The notes beneath the pieces were generated by a model, which had not been told where the DNA came from, did no database searches, and saw only the letters and a list, made by a program, of their open reading frames with translations. A program made the translations under genes and the position numbers. Of a DNA stretch of 64,000 nt, positions 49,576 through 60,135 are shown piece by piece. Source of the stretch: Vibrio tasmaniensis 1F-187 (GTDB taxonomy: Bacteria; Pseudomonadota; Gammaproteobacteria; Enterobacterales; Vibrionaceae). Positions within the stretch are counted from its first letter, which is position 1, and the number at the start of each line of letters is the position of its first letter. Location: assembly GCF_000272405.2 (NCBI RefSeq), contig NZ_AJZM02000402.1, forward strand, positions 65,796-129,795. The letters run 5' to 3'.

Positions 49576-50498
49576 GACTGAACTCCTGATACTTGGCTCA
49601 TTAACGATTGCGCACAAGACAATGAACTGTATGGGATCGCCAAAGAAAGGCTCATTTGCATAAGCTGTTGTTGCTTCTGATCAAATGCGTGACTGAGCTT
49701 TTCCTTTTCCTTGCTTGATGAAAAGTTAAACCATTGCGTTTTATTGCCGTCGGTGATCTGTTTTGAACCTTTGAAAGCAGTGACACCTTGCTCTAATGGA
49801 TCGTAAAAATGCACCAAGCGAACCCGATTATGTCGACGTATTTGATTGATAAGTGAGTAATTACTTTCGCTATAACGAACAAAATCACTGAGCATAATGA
49901 TATCGCTGCCTTTCGGGCAAAGCTGATGAAGAGACTTCAGCCCATGCTCTAAGGTTGTGTTGCTGTGATTGTTTGGGTTAGTCAGCGCTGCGTTATTGAT
50001 TTCTATGACTTTTTGTAAAATACGCAGCGGAGCGTGGTTGCTAGCACTGGGTTTAATCTCAATGATCTCTTGGCCAGTATCGATCACTGCACCAATACGG
50101 TCTTTTTGAGCGACGGTTAACCAGCAAAGTTGGCTGGCAAAGTGTGCGAGTTGAACCGATTTAAGCAACAAGGTTGAACCGAAAATCATACTGCTCGACA
50201 GATCTAAGAACAAAATCACAGGCTGTTCTCTTTCTTCAGAAAACAGTTTGGTGTGCGCCTTGCCTGTTCTCGCCGTGACGCGCCAATCAATGCTGCGGAT
50301 ATCGTCGCCCGCCTGATATTGACGAACCTCAGAGAAATTCATCCCGCGACCTTTACGATTGCTTTCGTGCTGGCCGTTAAGTTGCGACCACAGGCTCTTG
50401 GCTGGAGGCAACCAGCGAACAGACTGCGCTTTGTATTGCAGCAGTTCGTCCAGGTTTAACGTGACGCCGTCACTATGGTTGGGTAATTGATTCTTCAT
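49572..50498 (-). CDS. DUF58 (VWA-like) protein
   Basis: Cytoplasmic protein of about 308 aa with the DUF58 signature GMNFSEVRQYQAGDDIRSID followed by WRVTARTGKAHTKLF, leading into a VWA-like fold with FLDLSSSM as MIDAS-type motif. DUF58 proteins are partners of MoxR AAA+ ATPases. ATG 50498 has AGGGA 7 nt upstream. It lies 10 bp after moxR and overlaps the DUF4381 gene by 4 bp. Confidence 0.9.
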   Translation of the reverse strand: MKNQLPNHSDGVTLNLDELLQYKAQSVRWLPPAKSLWSQLNGQHESNRKGRGMNFSEVRQYQAGDDIRSIDWRVTARTGKAHTKLFSEEREQPVILFLDLSSSMIFGSTLLLKSVQLAHFASQLCWLTVAQKDRIGAVIDTGQEIIEIKPSASNHAPLRILQKVIEINNAALTNPNNHSNTTLEHGLKSLHQLCPKGSDIIMLSDFVRYSESNYSLINQIRRHNRVRLVHFYDPLEQGVTAFKGSKQITDGNKTQWFNFSSSKEKEKLSHAFDQKQQQLMQMSLSLAIPYSSLSCAQSLMSQVSGVQS

Positions 50499-50508
50499 GC
50501 GCGTATCC

Positions 50509-51465
50509 CTATGCGCTACCAACCAACGAGAGAAGGTGTGCGATCACTTGGTTTGCAGTGACCCCTTCGGCTTGTGCGTGGTAGCTACGAAGCAGGCGGT
50601 GACGCAGTACAGGGAACGCCATCGCTTGAACATCTTGTGGAGTGACGTAATCTCGTCCTGCAAGCCAAGCGTGAGCGCGGGCACAACGGTCTAACGCGAT
50701 GGTTGCACGCGGGCTAACACCCATGTCTAACCATTGATCAAGCTGGTCGCTGTATTGCTTAGGTTGGCGCGTCGCCATTACCAATCTGATGATGTACTGC
50801 TCAATGGTGTCTGCCATGTGAATGTTGAGCACTTCTTGGCGAGCTTCGAAGATAGTTTGTTGAGAAATAGGCTCTGGTTGAACTGGTTGATTGCCTTGAG
50901 CTTCGCCTCTGTTTAGGCGCAAAATCTCCAGCTCACTTTCCATGTCTGGATAAGCCACTTCTAAATGCAGCAAGAAACGGTCTAATTGAGCTTCTGGTAG
51001 CGGGTAAGTGCCTTCTTGCTCAATTGGGTTTTGCGTTGCCATTACCAAAAACAAATCGGGTAAGACATAGGTTTTTCGTCCCGCCGTCACCTGCTTCTCA
51101 GCCATCGCTTCTAGCATTGCGGCTTGCACTTTCGCCGGAGCACGGTTGATCTCATCCGCTAGAATAAGTGAGTTGAAAATCGGGCCAGATTGGAAAGTGA
51201 ATTCTCCCGTTTCTGGACGAAATATATCGGTACCCGTTAAATCAGCAGGTAACAAATCTGGCGTGAATTGAATGCGGTGGAAGTCTCCCTCGACACAGTC
51301 AGCCAATGATTTTACTGCGCGAGTTTTTGCTAGCCCGGGAGGCCCTTCAACGAGGATATGACCATCGGCCAAAAGGGCTATCATCAGCTGCTTAACAAGC
51401 TCTTTTTGACCAATGATTTGAGACTCTAGATAGTTTTGAAGGACTTCGAAATTTGTTTTGTGCAT
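50509..51465 (-). CDS. MoxR-family AAA+ ATPase
   Basis: Chaperone-like AAA+ ATPase of the MoxR group, thought to remodel or activate metal-binding VWA partners. Walker A is GPPGLAKT (about 40-47). Walker B is LILADEINRAPAKVQAAML, sensor 1 lies in MATQNPIEQEGTYPLPEAQ, and the arginine-finger region is LDRFLL. The 318 aa are typical. It is the first gene of a six-gene operon running to batD. Confidence 0.94.
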   Translation of the reverse strand: MHKTNFEVLQNYLESQIIGQKELVKQLMIALLADGHILVEGPPGLAKTRAVKSLADCVEGDFHRIQFTPDLLPADLTGTDIFRPETGEFTFQSGPIFNSLILADEINRAPAKVQAAMLEAMAEKQVTAGRKTYVLPDLFLVMATQNPIEQEGTYPLPEAQLDRFLLHLEVAYPDMESELEILRLNRGEAQGNQPVQPEPISQQTIFEARQEVLNIHMADTIEQYIIRLVMATRQPKQYSDQLDQWLDMGVSPRATIALDRCARAHAWLAGRDYVTPQDVQAMAFPVLRHRLLRSYHAQAEGVTANQVIAHLLSLVGSA

Positions 51466-51926
51466 TTTGGACTCTCTGGGTATCCATTTGATTTTTATTT
51501 TGAGTATTGGTCACTGATTACTAGAAAAAAGTTCCAGTACGTTTGTGGAATTTATTTTTTCAAAATTGGAATTATTTACAAGCGGTTAACGAGAAAAACC
51601 CACTAAGCCATGGTTTGTACCATATCAATCGTTTTTTATATATCAAAGCTTCATTGGTCTGTCGTTAAGTGAGCTTCGTGGAACCTTATTGTCCAGATAA
51701 TTAAAATGAATGGTTACGTTTTACTGCATTAGTCTTGCTTATAGTTTTCTCTATAGAAGAATGATTGCTTTGTTTCACCATGCTTACAAATTTTTGCGAA
51801 ATACCTCTCTAGTTTGATGGTGTTTGGCCGATATATGGTGGAGAGAGTGCACTACTGGTTTAAGTGCACCAAAAAATCCTGTTCAGGATATATAAATAAC
51901 GAGCGATTCTTTTTAAAGGTCCAAAT
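51466..51926. other. Intergenic region between moxR and a chemoreceptor gene
   Basis: A 461-bp AT-rich stretch between divergent genes. The only structure seen is an inverted repeat GTGCACT / AGTGCAC at 51847-51869, about 60 bp before the chemoreceptor start. Promoters for both operons must lie here. No riboswitch core is recognised. Confidence 0.5.
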
Positions 51927-53843
51927 ATGTTGAAAACTAACTCTCTGAGTATTAAACAAAAAGTTGTACTTGGAATTACCTTCGCAGTTCTTGCATCAAC
52001 GGTGATTGTCGGTGCGATGGCACAAAAGCAAGCAAGAGATGTTTTGAGTCATCGATTAGTCGATATTGAGCTTCCGGGAATGTTAGAGCGAATTAATGGT
52101 GAAATTGACCGTGAAGTCTCTCAGCTATTGTTAGCTGCAGAACAAATTGCTTCGAATGAATTCATTTTTGACGCTATCGAATCGACCGATCGTGATGCCG
52201 TCTTAGAGAACAAGCTAGTAAAGCAATTGAACAATGTTCGTAACCAATACCAGCTAAATGATGCCTCGGTAGCAAACCGTCAAACGGCCTACTACTGGAA
52301 CCAAGATGGCTTCTTGCGTCAACTCAATCAACAGCAAGATGGTTGGTTCTTTGGCTTTACGCAATCTGGCCAGCAGACAATGGTCAGTATGTTCCAAGAA
52401 GCGACAGGTGAAGTGAAAATGTTCGCTAACTACCAACAACCTTCTGGTTTAGCGATGTCTGGCTTATCGAAATCGATGGGTGACATGGTAAGTCTACTCA
52501 ATAGTTTTAAGATCGAAGATACCGGTTTTGTTTTCTTAACGAATAGCCAAGGTGATGTTCAAATTCATCGCGAACGTTCGCTTAGTGATTCATCACTTCA
52601 ACAACTTTACGGTCCTCAATCTAGTCAGTTGTTAAGCAAGTCAGGATTTAACCTGATTACAACGGAACATAAAGGACAAGAGTTGTTTGTCGCGAGTTTG
52701 TATGTGCCGTCAATGGATTGGTTCGTTGTTGGTGAAGTTCCGACGAGCGAAGTTTTTGCTGAGCTTGATGCAACGGCTAAACAGATGCTGATCATGACCG
52801 CTGTTGTAGCGTTAATCTTTATTCTGATGGGCGTGGTGCTAGCAAACAGTATTACTCAACCGATTAAACTTTTGGCTAAGCGATTCGGTGACCTTGGCGA
52901 AGGTGACGGTGACCTTGCTCAGCGTATCGAAGTGAAAGGCAACGATGAAATTGCACAGCTTTCAAAGGGCTTTAATGGATTCATCGAAAAGATTCACGAG
53001 TCGATGAAAGAGGTGTTTTCTACAAGCCAAGCACTTCAAGTCGCGGCTGAGAGTGTTTCTAATAAAGCACACATCACCCACGACAATAGCCAAGAGCAAC
53101 GAGATCAAACTCTTCAGGTAGTTGCTGCCATTAACCAGATGGGTATGACAATCAGCGAGATTGCATCGAATGCGGCAACGGCTGCGGAAACGGCAACACA
53201 GGCTTCAGGCAATACTGAAGTAGGCCGATCTGTGGTAAATAAAGCAAAAGACGCGATCAGCCGTTTAGCGCAAGACATCGAAAGTACAGGTCAAGTGGTA
53301 GAGCAGTTGGCTTCAACAACTCAAGACATTGGCTCTATTTTGGGTGTAATTCGTGACATCTCTGAACAAACCAACCTACTAGCTCTGAACGCTGCTATTG
53401 AAGCTGCGCGTGCGGGTGAACAAGGTCGTGGTTTTGCCGTGGTAGCCGATGAGGTTCGTAACCTAGCAAGCCGTACCGCAGATTCTACGGAAGAGATTCA
53501 GAAGATGATCAACCAACTGCAAAGTGATGCTAAAGATGCCGTAACGGCGATGAGTGCAGGTAAAGTGATTACACTTGAAGGTGTATCGGCGTCGGATGAA
53601 GCGGTGGATGTATTGGGTGGTATTTCAGACCGTATCGTTGATATCACTGATCGTAACACTCAAGTGGCAACGGCAACGGAAGAGCAATCAACCGTAGTCC
53701 ACACCATCAACCAGAACATTGAAGAGATCAACGCGATCAACGAAGTGACGACTGGAACCGCAGAGCAGCTTGCTGAAGCGAGCCAAGAACTTCAACAGCT
53801 TTCTTCTCGTCTAGATAAGATGGTTGGCTCGTTTAAGCTTTAA
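51927..53843 (+). CDS. Methyl-accepting chemotaxis protein with Cache-type sensor
   Basis: Transmembrane chemoreceptor of 638 aa. TM1 (about 12-30) leads to a periplasmic domain of about 250 residues with Cache-like features ([42 protein letters not shown]). TM2 lies at about 287-307. A HAMP domain ([15 protein letters not shown]) and the signalling domain follow, with tip [20 protein letters not shown] and [20 protein letters not shown]. The ATG has AAAGGT upstream. Monocistronic. Ligand not predictable. Confidence 0.93.
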   Translation: MLKTNSLSIKQKVVLGITFAVLASTVIVGAMAQKQARDVLSHRLVDIELPGMLERINGEIDREVSQLLLAAEQIASNEFIFDAIESTDRDAVLENKLVKQLNNVRNQYQLNDASVANRQTAYYWNQDGFLRQLNQQQDGWFFGFTQSGQQTMVSMFQEATGEVKMFANYQQPSGLAMSGLSKSMGDMVSLLNSFKIEDTGFVFLTNSQGDVQIHRERSLSDSSLQQLYGPQSSQLLSKSGFNLITTEHKGQELFVASLYVPSMDWFVVGEVPTSEVFAELDATAKQMLIMTAVVALIFILMGVVLANSITQPIKLLAKRFGDLGEGDGDLAQRIEVKGNDEIAQLSKGFNGFIEKIHESMKEVFSTSQALQVAAESVSNKAHITHDNSQEQRDQTLQVVAAINQMGMTISEIASNAATAAETATQASGNTEVGRSVVNKAKDAISRLAQDIESTGQVVEQLASTTQDIGSILGVIRDISEQTNLLALNAAIEAARAGEQGRGFAVVADEVRNLASRTADSTEEIQKMINQLQSDAKDAVTAMSAGKVITLEGVSASDEAVDVLGGISDRIVDITDRNTQVATATEEQSTVVHTINQNIEEINAINEVTTGTAEQLAEASQELQQLSSRLDKMVGSFKL

Positions 53844-53871
53844 TAGCGGATAAACTTGCAACACTTACATT

Positions 53872-53908
53872 GGAGCCGGATTCATTTCACGTGAATCCGG
53901 CTTTTTTA
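53872..53908 (+). terminator. Terminator of the chemoreceptor gene
   Basis: AGCCGGATTCA and TGAATCCGGCT around a 7-nt loop, followed by T6. Confidence 0.9.
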
Positions 53909-54090
53909 CGTCTGATGCTGCTTGTTACGTTTGGTATCGCTTTTTACGTTGAACGTCGCCATTCAAACCGCAGCTTTGCATTTAAGCTGACGTTCACTTG
54001 ATCTGGTTTCGGGCTTTGCACCTAATCGCCCTAGCATCATAGAGCGTAAATGAGTAAAATCTCGCTAGGTTTAATATTTAGGTAAGTATC

Positions 54091-54291
54091 ATGAGCGATT
54101 TTGAAAAAGAACTAGAGCAGATGACTCAAGAGATGGGCGATGAGCCTGAAGTGAAACTTCCATCACTTGAAGAGCAAAAAGCGATCGTTGCTGAATTTAA
54201 GCGACTAGAAGCGGAAGGCAAACTGACACCTGAAGTGTTAGAACAGCATTTTGGCCAGTTCAATAAAACAAGTGATACGCCAATTCACTAA
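54091..54291 (+). CDS. Small acidic conserved hypothetical protein
   Basis: A 66-aa protein without signal or membrane segment, rich in Glu and predicted helical (SLEEQKAIVAEFKRLEAEG, LTPEVLEQHFGQF). It has its own ribosome site (AGGTAAG) and terminator. I do not recognise a family. The clean ORF, ribosome site and terminator make it a credible gene. Confidence 0.75.
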   Translation: MSDFEKELEQMTQEMGDEPEVKLPSLEEQKAIVAEFKRLEAEGKLTPEVLEQHFGQFNKTSDTPIH

Positions 54292-54373
54292 GTTATTTAC
54301 TACGATTGGTATTAAAGTTGAGCAAGCCTATATCTTTATCGTATAGATAGGGTGGCTTTTAGCTCCAACAGAT

Positions 54374-54406
54374 AAAGGTCTAGCATTCGCTAGGCCTTTT
54401 TTGTTT
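54374..54406 (+). terminator. Terminator of the small acidic protein gene
   Basis: AAAGGTCTAGC pairs with GCTAGGCCTTT (one G-T pair) around ATTC, followed by a T-run. Confidence 0.85.
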
Positions 54407-54416
54407 TTATACTGAA

Positions 54417-54451
54417 CAGACAACAGACAACAGACAACAGACAACAGACAA
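54417..54451. repeat. Five tandem heptamers
   Basis: CAGACAA is repeated exactly five times between the small-protein terminator and the malK terminator region. Confidence 0.9.
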
Positions 54452-54496
54452 AGCGCGATCTATTTAATGAAAGTAAAACTCGTTGTCAGAAAATGA

Positions 54497-54527
54497 GAAA
54501 TCCCCCTTACAAGGTAAGAGGGATTCG
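54497..54527 (-). terminator. Possible terminator of malK
   Basis: AATCCC-CTTAC and GTAAG-GGGATT pair around AAG with one internal mismatch. The minus-strand tail TTCTCATTTT is only moderately T-rich. Confidence 0.5.
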
Positions 54528-54562
54528 ATATGGGCAAGTTATATCCTAAAAAGACGAACCGA

Positions 54563-55675
54563 TTAGTCGGTGCCGTACTCTTTGTACAAGCGACGACATG
54601 CTCTACCATCGCTATGGAACAAGTGACAACGGTGTGCAGGAATACCAATCGCTAGCTTGTCACCAGACTCAATCGTCAACGTGTCTGGCTGGCGATAGAT
54701 AACGTCAGCATCGGCACTGTCGAGGTTTAGGTAAACTTGTGTTTCGTTACCGAGCTTCTCGACCATCAACACATCAGCTTCAATCGTCGCATCACCTGTT
54801 TCAGCAGACAATAAGTGCTCAGGACGAACACCTAGAGACATACGGTCACCAGCGTTGACAGTCGTGCCATCAACTGGGATCCAGAAAGTCATGCCGTTTG
54901 AAAGTTGTACCAATACGCGTTCAGCTTCAGCTTGTTCGATGTGAACCGACATAAAGTTCATTTTTGGTGAGCCAATAAAGCCAGCAACGAAACGGTTTTG
55001 AGGATAGTGGTAAAGATCAAGAGGTTTACCCACTTGAGAAACAAAACCACCATCAAGCACAACGATTTTATCCGCCATTGTCATCGCTTCAACTTGGTCG
55101 TGTGTTACATAAATCATGGTACAGCCCAGTTGACGCTGTAGCTTGGTGATTTGTGAACGCATTTGAACACGAAGTGCTGCATCCAGGTTAGATAGAGGCT
55201 CATCAAGTAGGAATACGTTTGGTTGAGAAACCAAAGTACGACCAATCGCAACACGTTGACGTTGACCACCAGACAATGCTTTAGGTTGACGTTCAAGAAG
55301 GTGACCAAGCTGAAGGATTTCTGCAGCATGTTCAACACGCTTGTCAATTTCAGCTTTATCGGCGTTTGCCAGTTTAAGACCAAAAGACATGTTGTCGTAG
55401 AGATTTAGGTGAGGGTAGAGCGCGTAAGATTGGAATACCATACCTACACCACGTTTTGATGGCTCAACATCGTTCATGCGTTGATCACCAATGTACAAAT
55501 CACCAGACGTAATATCTTCTAGACCTGCGATACAGCGTAATAGCGTCGATTTACCACAACCTGATGGTCCAACGAATACTACGAATTCACCTTCGTTGAT
55601 GTCTAAGGTTACGTCCTTAGAAATCTGTACATCACCATATGATTTATAAACGTTTTTTAACGTGACACTCGCCAT
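54563..55675 (-). CDS. malK: Maltose/maltodextrin ABC transporter ATPase MalK
   Basis: ATP-hydrolysing subunit of the MalFGK2 importer, and a MalT inhibitor in E. coli. It has 370 aa (E. coli 371). Walker A is GPSGCGKST (about 36-44), the signature LSGGQRQR, Walker [14 protein letters not shown] and the H loop VTHDQ. A C-terminal regulatory OB-type domain ([17 protein letters not shown]) runs to the end. GAGGA lies about 9 nt before the ATG. It diverges from malEFG across a 665-bp control region with MalT boxes. Confidence 0.96.
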   Translation of the reverse strand: MASVTLKNVYKSYGDVQISKDVTLDINEGEFVVFVGPSGCGKSTLLRCIAGLEDITSGDLYIGDQRMNDVEPSKRGVGMVFQSYALYPHLNLYDNMSFGLKLANADKAEIDKRVEHAAEILQLGHLLERQPKALSGGQRQRVAIGRTLVSQPNVFLLDEPLSNLDAALRVQMRSQITKLQRQLGCTMIYVTHDQVEAMTMADKIVVLDGGFVSQVGKPLDLYHYPQNRFVAGFIGSPKMNFMSVHIEQAEAERVLVQLSNGMTFWIPVDGTTVNAGDRMSLGVRPEHLLSAETGDATIEADVLMVEKLGNETQVYLNLDSADADVIYRQPDTLTIESGDKLAIGIPAHRCHLFHSDGRACRRLYKEYGTD

Positions 55676-55781
55676 CTAGCTTGTCCTCGATCGATCAAAT
55701 TTTAAGTTTTACTGCTTATCATTATAAGGAATTTTTGGGTCAGCAGTAACTGTAGGAATTGGTAAGTATTGAGTGAGTAAG

Positions 55782-55823
55782 AAAAAAGTGGGTGGGACTT
55801 GAATTCTTTAACCAAGCCCACCC
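55782..55823 (-). terminator. Terminator-like hairpin upstream of malK
   Basis: GGGTGGG-A-CTTG pairs with CAAG-CCCACCC. On the minus strand it is followed by AC and T6. It lies 107-148 bp before the malK start and could attenuate malK or insulate it. Confidence 0.5.
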
Positions 55824-55848
55824 GTCATAGCCAAACTGGTGCCTATTT

Positions 55849-55875
55849 CCCCCACATCCAGCTAAATCTCCCCCG
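55849..55875 (-). promoter_or_regulatory. MalT-box-like cluster on the malK side
   Basis: The minus strand reads GGATGTGGGGG (55849-55859) and CGGGGGAG (near 55868-55875), both close to the MalT box consensus. The second lies inside one arm of the palindrome. Confidence 0.5.
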
Positions 55876-56033
55876 TGATTCAATCACAGATTTAGCTCGA
55901 TGCTTAATAAAGACAACAGCGGGCAGTGAAGCCAACTAAATGAAGAATGCGTCAACGCATAACATTCGCTGGTAAAGGGTTCTTACTATCCACTCTTGGA
56001 TGAATGCAGTTTCGGTGAATTCGCGTAATGGTA

Positions 56034-56079
56034 CATCCTCCCAATAGAAAATTAACTAGGGGGAGTAGGAGGGGAGGAG
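56034..56079 (+). promoter_or_regulatory. MalT-box cluster on the malE side
   Basis: GGGAGGATG on the minus strand (56034-56042) and GGGGGAGTAGG (56059-56069) and GGGGAGGAG (56071-56079) on the plus strand match the MalT consensus GGGGA(T/G)GAGG well. Confidence 0.7.
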
Positions 56080-56137
56080 TAGATAAAGGGGGTTATCTAT
56101 AACTGGCGATCCAGTTCAAATAAATCCACCGCATAAC

Positions 56138-56153
56138 GGTGATGTGGATCACG
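56138..56153 (+). promoter_or_regulatory. CRP-like site in the malK-malE region
   Basis: GGTGATGTGGATCACG fits TGTGA-N6-TCACA at eight of ten positions. CRP sites between MalT clusters are known in the E. coli malK-malE region. Confidence 0.5.
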
Positions 56154-56340
56154 ATGAGTATCTACTTTGTGACTTCGCTCGCCAATCTTACCGGATGACG
56201 ATCACGAAATTAGGCCATAATAGCTAGGGCGTAGTGGCTAGGATGATGAGCTGTCATTGATTTTCTCAGATCATAGCCTCCGAAAACTGGCTCGTCTTAA
56301 TTGAATGCGCCCTACGTATAAATATAAAAAGGATATTGAC

Positions 56341-57525
56341 ATGAAAAACGCTCTAAGCGCTGTAGCTCTAGGCACAATCGTTGCTCTGGGTTCTTTTGGT
56401 GCAAACGCTGCTATCGAAGAAGGTCAACTAACTATTTGGGTTGGTGGCGACAAAGCTTATGAAGGAATGGCTGAAGTAGGTAAACGCTTTGAAGAAGATA
56501 CTGGTGTTAAAGTAACCGTCGCTTTCCCAGACAAACTAGAAGAGAAATTCTCTCAGGTTGCAGCAGCTGGCGATGGCCCAGACATGATTTTCTACGCACA
56601 CGACCGTTTTGGTGGTTTTGCTGAAGCAGGTCTTCTTGTTGATATCAAACCTTCTAAGGAAACTAAAGAAGGTATCGTAGACTTCGCATGGGATGCTGTT
56701 TCTTACGAAGGTAAAACAATCGCTTACCCAGTCGCGGTTGAGTCAGTTTCTCTTATCTACAACAAAGCACTTGTTCCTAACCCACCTAAGTCTTGGGAAG
56801 AGATCCCTGCACTAAACGCTAAGCTTCAAAAAGATGGCAAGAAAGCAATCATGTGGCCTCTACGTGGTGGCGCTTACTTTACATGGCCTCTACTTGCAGC
56901 TGACGGCGGTTACGCGTTCAAGCAAACAGCGGAAGGTTACGACATTAAAGATGCAGGCGTAGCGACTGACGGTGTTCAGAAGTCTCTAGGTTTCATTGAG
57001 AAGATGGTAAAAGACAAAGTTATTTCTGCGGATATGGATTACTCAGTTGCTGAGTCTGAATTCGTAGCAGGTAACGTTGCAATGACAATTAACGGTCCTT
57101 GGGGCTGGGCAAACATCGAGAAAGCTGGCGTAGATTACGGCGTAGCAACATTGCCTAAGTTCAACGGTAAAGCGTCTAAGCCATTCGTTGGTGTATGGGC
57201 TGGTGGTATCAGCACCGCTTCTCCAAACCGTGATCTAGCCGTTGAGTTTATGGAAAACTACCTACTAACTGATGAAGGTATGAAGAGCTTGAACGACGAC
57301 AAGCCACTAGGCGCTGTTGCTCTTAACTCTTTCCAACGTCAACTAGACAGCGACACTCGTATTGCAGCAACAATGGATAACGCGATGAACGGCGAAATCA
57401 TGCCTAACATCCCTCAGTTCACAACATTCTGGTACAGCATGGAAGAAGCTATTGGCAACGTAGTTGATAGCCGTCAATCAGTAGAGCAAGCACTAAAAGG
57501 TGCTGAAGCTCGAATGACTAAGTAA
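56341..57525 (+). CDS. malE: Maltose/maltodextrin periplasmic binding protein MalE
   Basis: Periplasmic receptor for maltose and maltodextrins. It has 394 aa (E. coli 396) with a signal peptide ending ANA. The mature protein begins [19 protein letters not shown], as in MalE. Sugar-stacking and hinge segments are recognisable ([48 protein letters not shown]). The frame extends to 56305; ATG 56341 is chosen because AAGGA lies 7 nt before it and it starts the signal peptide. First gene of malEFG. Confidence 0.96.
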   Translation: MKNALSAVALGTIVALGSFGANAAIEEGQLTIWVGGDKAYEGMAEVGKRFEEDTGVKVTVAFPDKLEEKFSQVAAAGDGPDMIFYAHDRFGGFAEAGLLVDIKPSKETKEGIVDFAWDAVSYEGKTIAYPVAVESVSLIYNKALVPNPPKSWEEIPALNAKLQKDGKKAIMWPLRGGAYFTWPLLAADGGYAFKQTAEGYDIKDAGVATDGVQKSLGFIEKMVKDKVISADMDYSVAESEFVAGNVAMTINGPWGWANIEKAGVDYGVATLPKFNGKASKPFVGVWAGGISTASPNRDLAVEFMENYLLTDEGMKSLNDDKPLGAVALNSFQRQLDSDTRIAATMDNAMNGEIMPNIPQFTTFWYSMEEAIGNVVDSRQSVEQALKGAEARMTK

Positions 57526-57544
57526 CAACCAAGCACTACCTTTT

Positions 57545-57566
57545 AAGGAGGGGGCAACCTCTCCTT
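57545..57566 (+). promoter_or_regulatory. Intergenic RNA hairpin between malE and malF
   Basis: AAGGAGGGG pairs with CCTCTCCTT (one G-U pair) around a GCAA tetraloop, followed by pyrimidine-rich sequence. It is well placed to protect the malE mRNA 3' end and reduce malFG expression, as the REP element does in E. coli. Confidence 0.6.
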
Positions 57567-57603
57567 ACTTTTCTATTTTTATATCTCGTTAGCAGGTTCC
57601 TCT

Positions 57604-59175
57604 ATGCAGTCAGTTCAAGGTTCAGATGCGATCCCGGCACCATCAAGCCTTCCAGGCAGTAAAAGCGTCTTCATCAAATGGGGGTTGCTTGGTAGTGTTG
57701 GCTTAATTAATGGCTACGCTACAATTTTAATGTATTCTCGCGGTGAGCTCGCATTTGCGCTGCTTACTGTGATTTTAACGGCTTTGGCTCTTTACATTTT
57801 TGGTAGTAAGAAAACTTACGCCCACCGTTATATTTACCCCGGTATTGCCGGAATGATCTTATTCATTCTTTTCCCACTGGCATATACCGTAGGGCTTGCG
57901 TTTACTAACTACAGCGCAAAAAACCAGCTCTCTCTAGAGCGTACTCAAACCGTTCTTTTAGACCGTTCATTCCAAAGCGGTGAAAGCTACCCATTCACTT
58001 TGTACAAAACAGATAACGGTCACCAGATCGTTGTGAAAGATGGCGACCAGCTGTTAGCAACTGATGTATTTTCTCTGGAAGGCATGACATCAACAGAGAT
58101 GGACCTATCTGCAATTGACTCTGTACAAGGTGAAAAAGAGAAGATCAAAGCGATCATCCAAAATCGCTCTGTGATCAGTGGTGTCGATTTCCATCTGCCA
58201 AATGGTGATGACATCCGCATGAGCGGCTTACGTAAATTTGCTGCCGTTGCACCGCTTTACACTCTTCAAGATGACGGGGAAACGTTATACAACAATGAAT
58301 CTGGTGAAATATTGAAACCAAACATGGAAGTGGGTTTCTACCAACCGGTTGACGAGAAAGGTGAGTTTATCGGTAACACCATTTCTCCAGGATTTGTTGT
58401 AGACATTGGTACAGCCAACTTTGAACGTGTTTGGAAAGATGACGGCATCAAAGAACCGTTTATCAGCATCTTTATTTGGACGGTTGTGTTCTCCATTTGT
58501 ACGGTAGCCTTCACACTTGCAATTGGTTTGGTTCTGGCAAACGTTGTGCAGTGGGAAGAGCTGAAAGGCCGTGCTGTGTATCGTGTTCTACTAATTTTGC
58601 CTTACGCCGTACCAGCATTTATCTCGATTCTTATCTTTAAGGGCCTATTCAACCAGAGCTTTGGTGAGATTAACATGGTGCTTGAGAGTATCTTTGGTTT
58701 AAGCCCAAACTGGTTCTCCGACCCGATCTTAGCGAAATCCATGGTGTTGATTGTTAACACTTGGCTAGGCTTCCCTTACATGATGATTCTATGTATGGGT
58801 CTACTAAAAGCGATTCCTGAAGATTTGTACGAAGCGTCAGCAATCGATGGTGCTAACTTCCTTGATAACTTCAAGCGAATCACTTTTCCATTGATGATAA
58901 AACCGTTAACACCACTATTGATTGCAGCGTTTGCCTTTAACTTCAATAACTTTGTAATGATTCAACTATTGACGAACGGTGGCCCGAACATGATTGGTAC
59001 TTCTGAGCCAGCGGGTTACACAGACTTGCTTGTAAGCTACACGTACCGAATTGCATTCGAAGGCGGCGGCGGTCAAGACTTTGGTCTAGCAAGTGCAATC
59101 GCAACGCTTATCTTCCTATTGGTTGGTGCCCTAGCGTTACTAAACCTTCGTTTCACTAAATTGACTCAAGATTAA
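57604..59175 (+). CDS. malF: Maltose/maltodextrin ABC transporter permease MalF
   Basis: Larger inner-membrane subunit of the maltose importer. It has 523 aa (E. coli 514). N-terminal helices are followed by the MalF-specific large periplasmic loop (about residues 105-280), then the C-terminal permease core with EAA loop [25 protein letters not shown] precedes the ATG. It lies between malE and malG, 11 bp before the latter. Confidence 0.95.
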   Translation: MQSVQGSDAIPAPSSLPGSKSVFIKWGLLGSVGLINGYATILMYSRGELAFALLTVILTALALYIFGSKKTYAHRYIYPGIAGMILFILFPLAYTVGLAFTNYSAKNQLSLERTQTVLLDRSFQSGESYPFTLYKTDNGHQIVVKDGDQLLATDVFSLEGMTSTEMDLSAIDSVQGEKEKIKAIIQNRSVISGVDFHLPNGDDIRMSGLRKFAAVAPLYTLQDDGETLYNNESGEILKPNMEVGFYQPVDEKGEFIGNTISPGFVVDIGTANFERVWKDDGIKEPFISIFIWTVVFSICTVAFTLAIGLVLANVVQWEELKGRAVYRVLLILPYAVPAFISILIFKGLFNQSFGEINMVLESIFGLSPNWFSDPILAKSMVLIVNTWLGFPYMMILCMGLLKAIPEDLYEASAIDGANFLDNFKRITFPLMIKPLTPLLIAAFAFNFNNFVMIQLLTNGGPNMIGTSEPAGYTDLLVSYTYRIAFEGGGGQDFGLASAIATLIFLLVGALALLNLRFTKLTQD

Positions 59176-59186
59176 GGAGCACGACA

Positions 59187-60077
59187 ATGGCTATGGTACA
59201 AGGTAAGAGCCTTAAATACCGAGTATGGGCAACGCATATTGCGCTGTGGTGCTTCTTAGCGCTAATTATTTTCCCACTACTGATGATTATTGCTATCTCA
59301 TTCCGCGAAGGTAACTTTGCAACCGGTAGCTTGATTCCAGATAACCCATCTTTGGAGCACTGGAAATTGGCTCTGGGTATGTCCGTGACGAATGCTGATG
59401 GCTCAGTTACTCCGCCTCCATTCCCAGTACTGACTTGGCTGTGGAACTCAATAAAAGTAGCGGGTATTACGTCAATTCTTATTGTGACACTGTCGACAAC
59501 ATCGGCTTACGCATTTGCTCGTATGCGCTTTAAAGGTAAAGAAACTATCCTGAAAGCGATGATGATTTTTCAAATGTTCCCTGCGGTATTGGCTCTAGTG
59601 GCTATCTACGCACTGTTCGACAAATTAGGGCAATACATCCCATTCTTAGGCTTGAACACGCATGGCGGTCTGATCTTCTCGTACTTGGGCGGTATTGCAT
59701 TGCACGTTTGGACGATTAAGGGCTACTTTGAGACGATTGATAACTCTTTGGAAGAAGCTGCAGCATTAGATGGCGCAACACCTTGGCAAGCGTTCAGATT
59801 GGTTCTATTACCACTGTCAGTACCCATCCTAGCGGTTGTATTCATTTTATCTTTCATTGGTGTTGTTGGTGAGGTACCAGTTGCTTCCATCCTATTATCG
59901 GACGTGAACTCTTACACGCTAGCGGTAGGTATGCAGCAGTACCTATATCCTCAGAACTACTTATGGGGCGACTTTGCGGCAGCGGCTGTACTTTCCGCAC
60001 TTCCGATTACTATCGTGTTCTTACTGGCTCAGCGTTGGTTAGTTGGCGGTTTGACGTCGGGTGGTGTAAAAGGATAA
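59187..60077 (+). CDS. malG: Maltose/maltodextrin ABC transporter permease MalG
   Basis: Second membrane subunit of the maltose importer. It has 296 aa, identical in length to E. coli MalG, with six hydrophobic helices and EAA loop [19 protein letters not shown] contacting MalK. AAGGAG lies at ideal distance before the ATG. Last gene of malEFG; its 3' region leads into a MicX-like sRNA locus. Confidence 0.96.
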   Translation: MAMVQGKSLKYRVWATHIALWCFLALIIFPLLMIIAISFREGNFATGSLIPDNPSLEHWKLALGMSVTNADGSVTPPPFPVLTWLWNSIKVAGITSILIVTLSTTSAYAFARMRFKGKETILKAMMIFQMFPAVLALVAIYALFDKLGQYIPFLGLNTHGGLIFSYLGGIALHVWTIKGYFETIDNSLEEAAALDGATPWQAFRLVLLPLSVPILAVVFILSFIGVVGEVPVASILLSDVNSYTLAVGMQQYLYPQNYLWGDFAAAAVLSALPITIVFLLAQRWLVGGLTSGGVKG

Positions 60078-60100
60078 GCTGTCCTTATAAGAAAGACAAA

Positions 60101-60135
60101 AGAGCGACCGTTAGGTCGCTCTATATTGGCATTTT
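60101..60135 (+). terminator. Hairpin after malG
   Basis: AGAGCGACC and GGTCGCTCT pair perfectly around GTTA. The T-run (GGCATTTTTATT) starts only some 8 nt later, so termination may be partial and some transcripts could continue into the next structured region. Confidence 0.7.

Larger units (their letters stand above)
55676..56340. promoter_or_regulatory. Divergent malK / malEFG control region
   Basis: This 665-bp noncoding region carries two clusters of MalT-box-like sequence (55849-55875 and 56034-56079), a CRP-like site (56138-56153), a terminator-like hairpin facing malK (55782-55823), a 38-bp imperfect palindrome (55860-55897) and a small palindrome AACTGG-CGAT-CCAGTT at 56101-56116. 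Confidence 0.75.

Noticed and set aside
54417..54451. CRISPR-like array
   Set aside because: The repeats are contiguous heptamers without spacers. No cas genes are present anywhere in the window.
55871..55888. CRP site reading CGTGATTCAATCACA in the malK-malE region
   Set aside because: The half-sites are separated by five bases rather than six, so it does not fit the CRP spacing; it is kept only as part of the larger palindrome.
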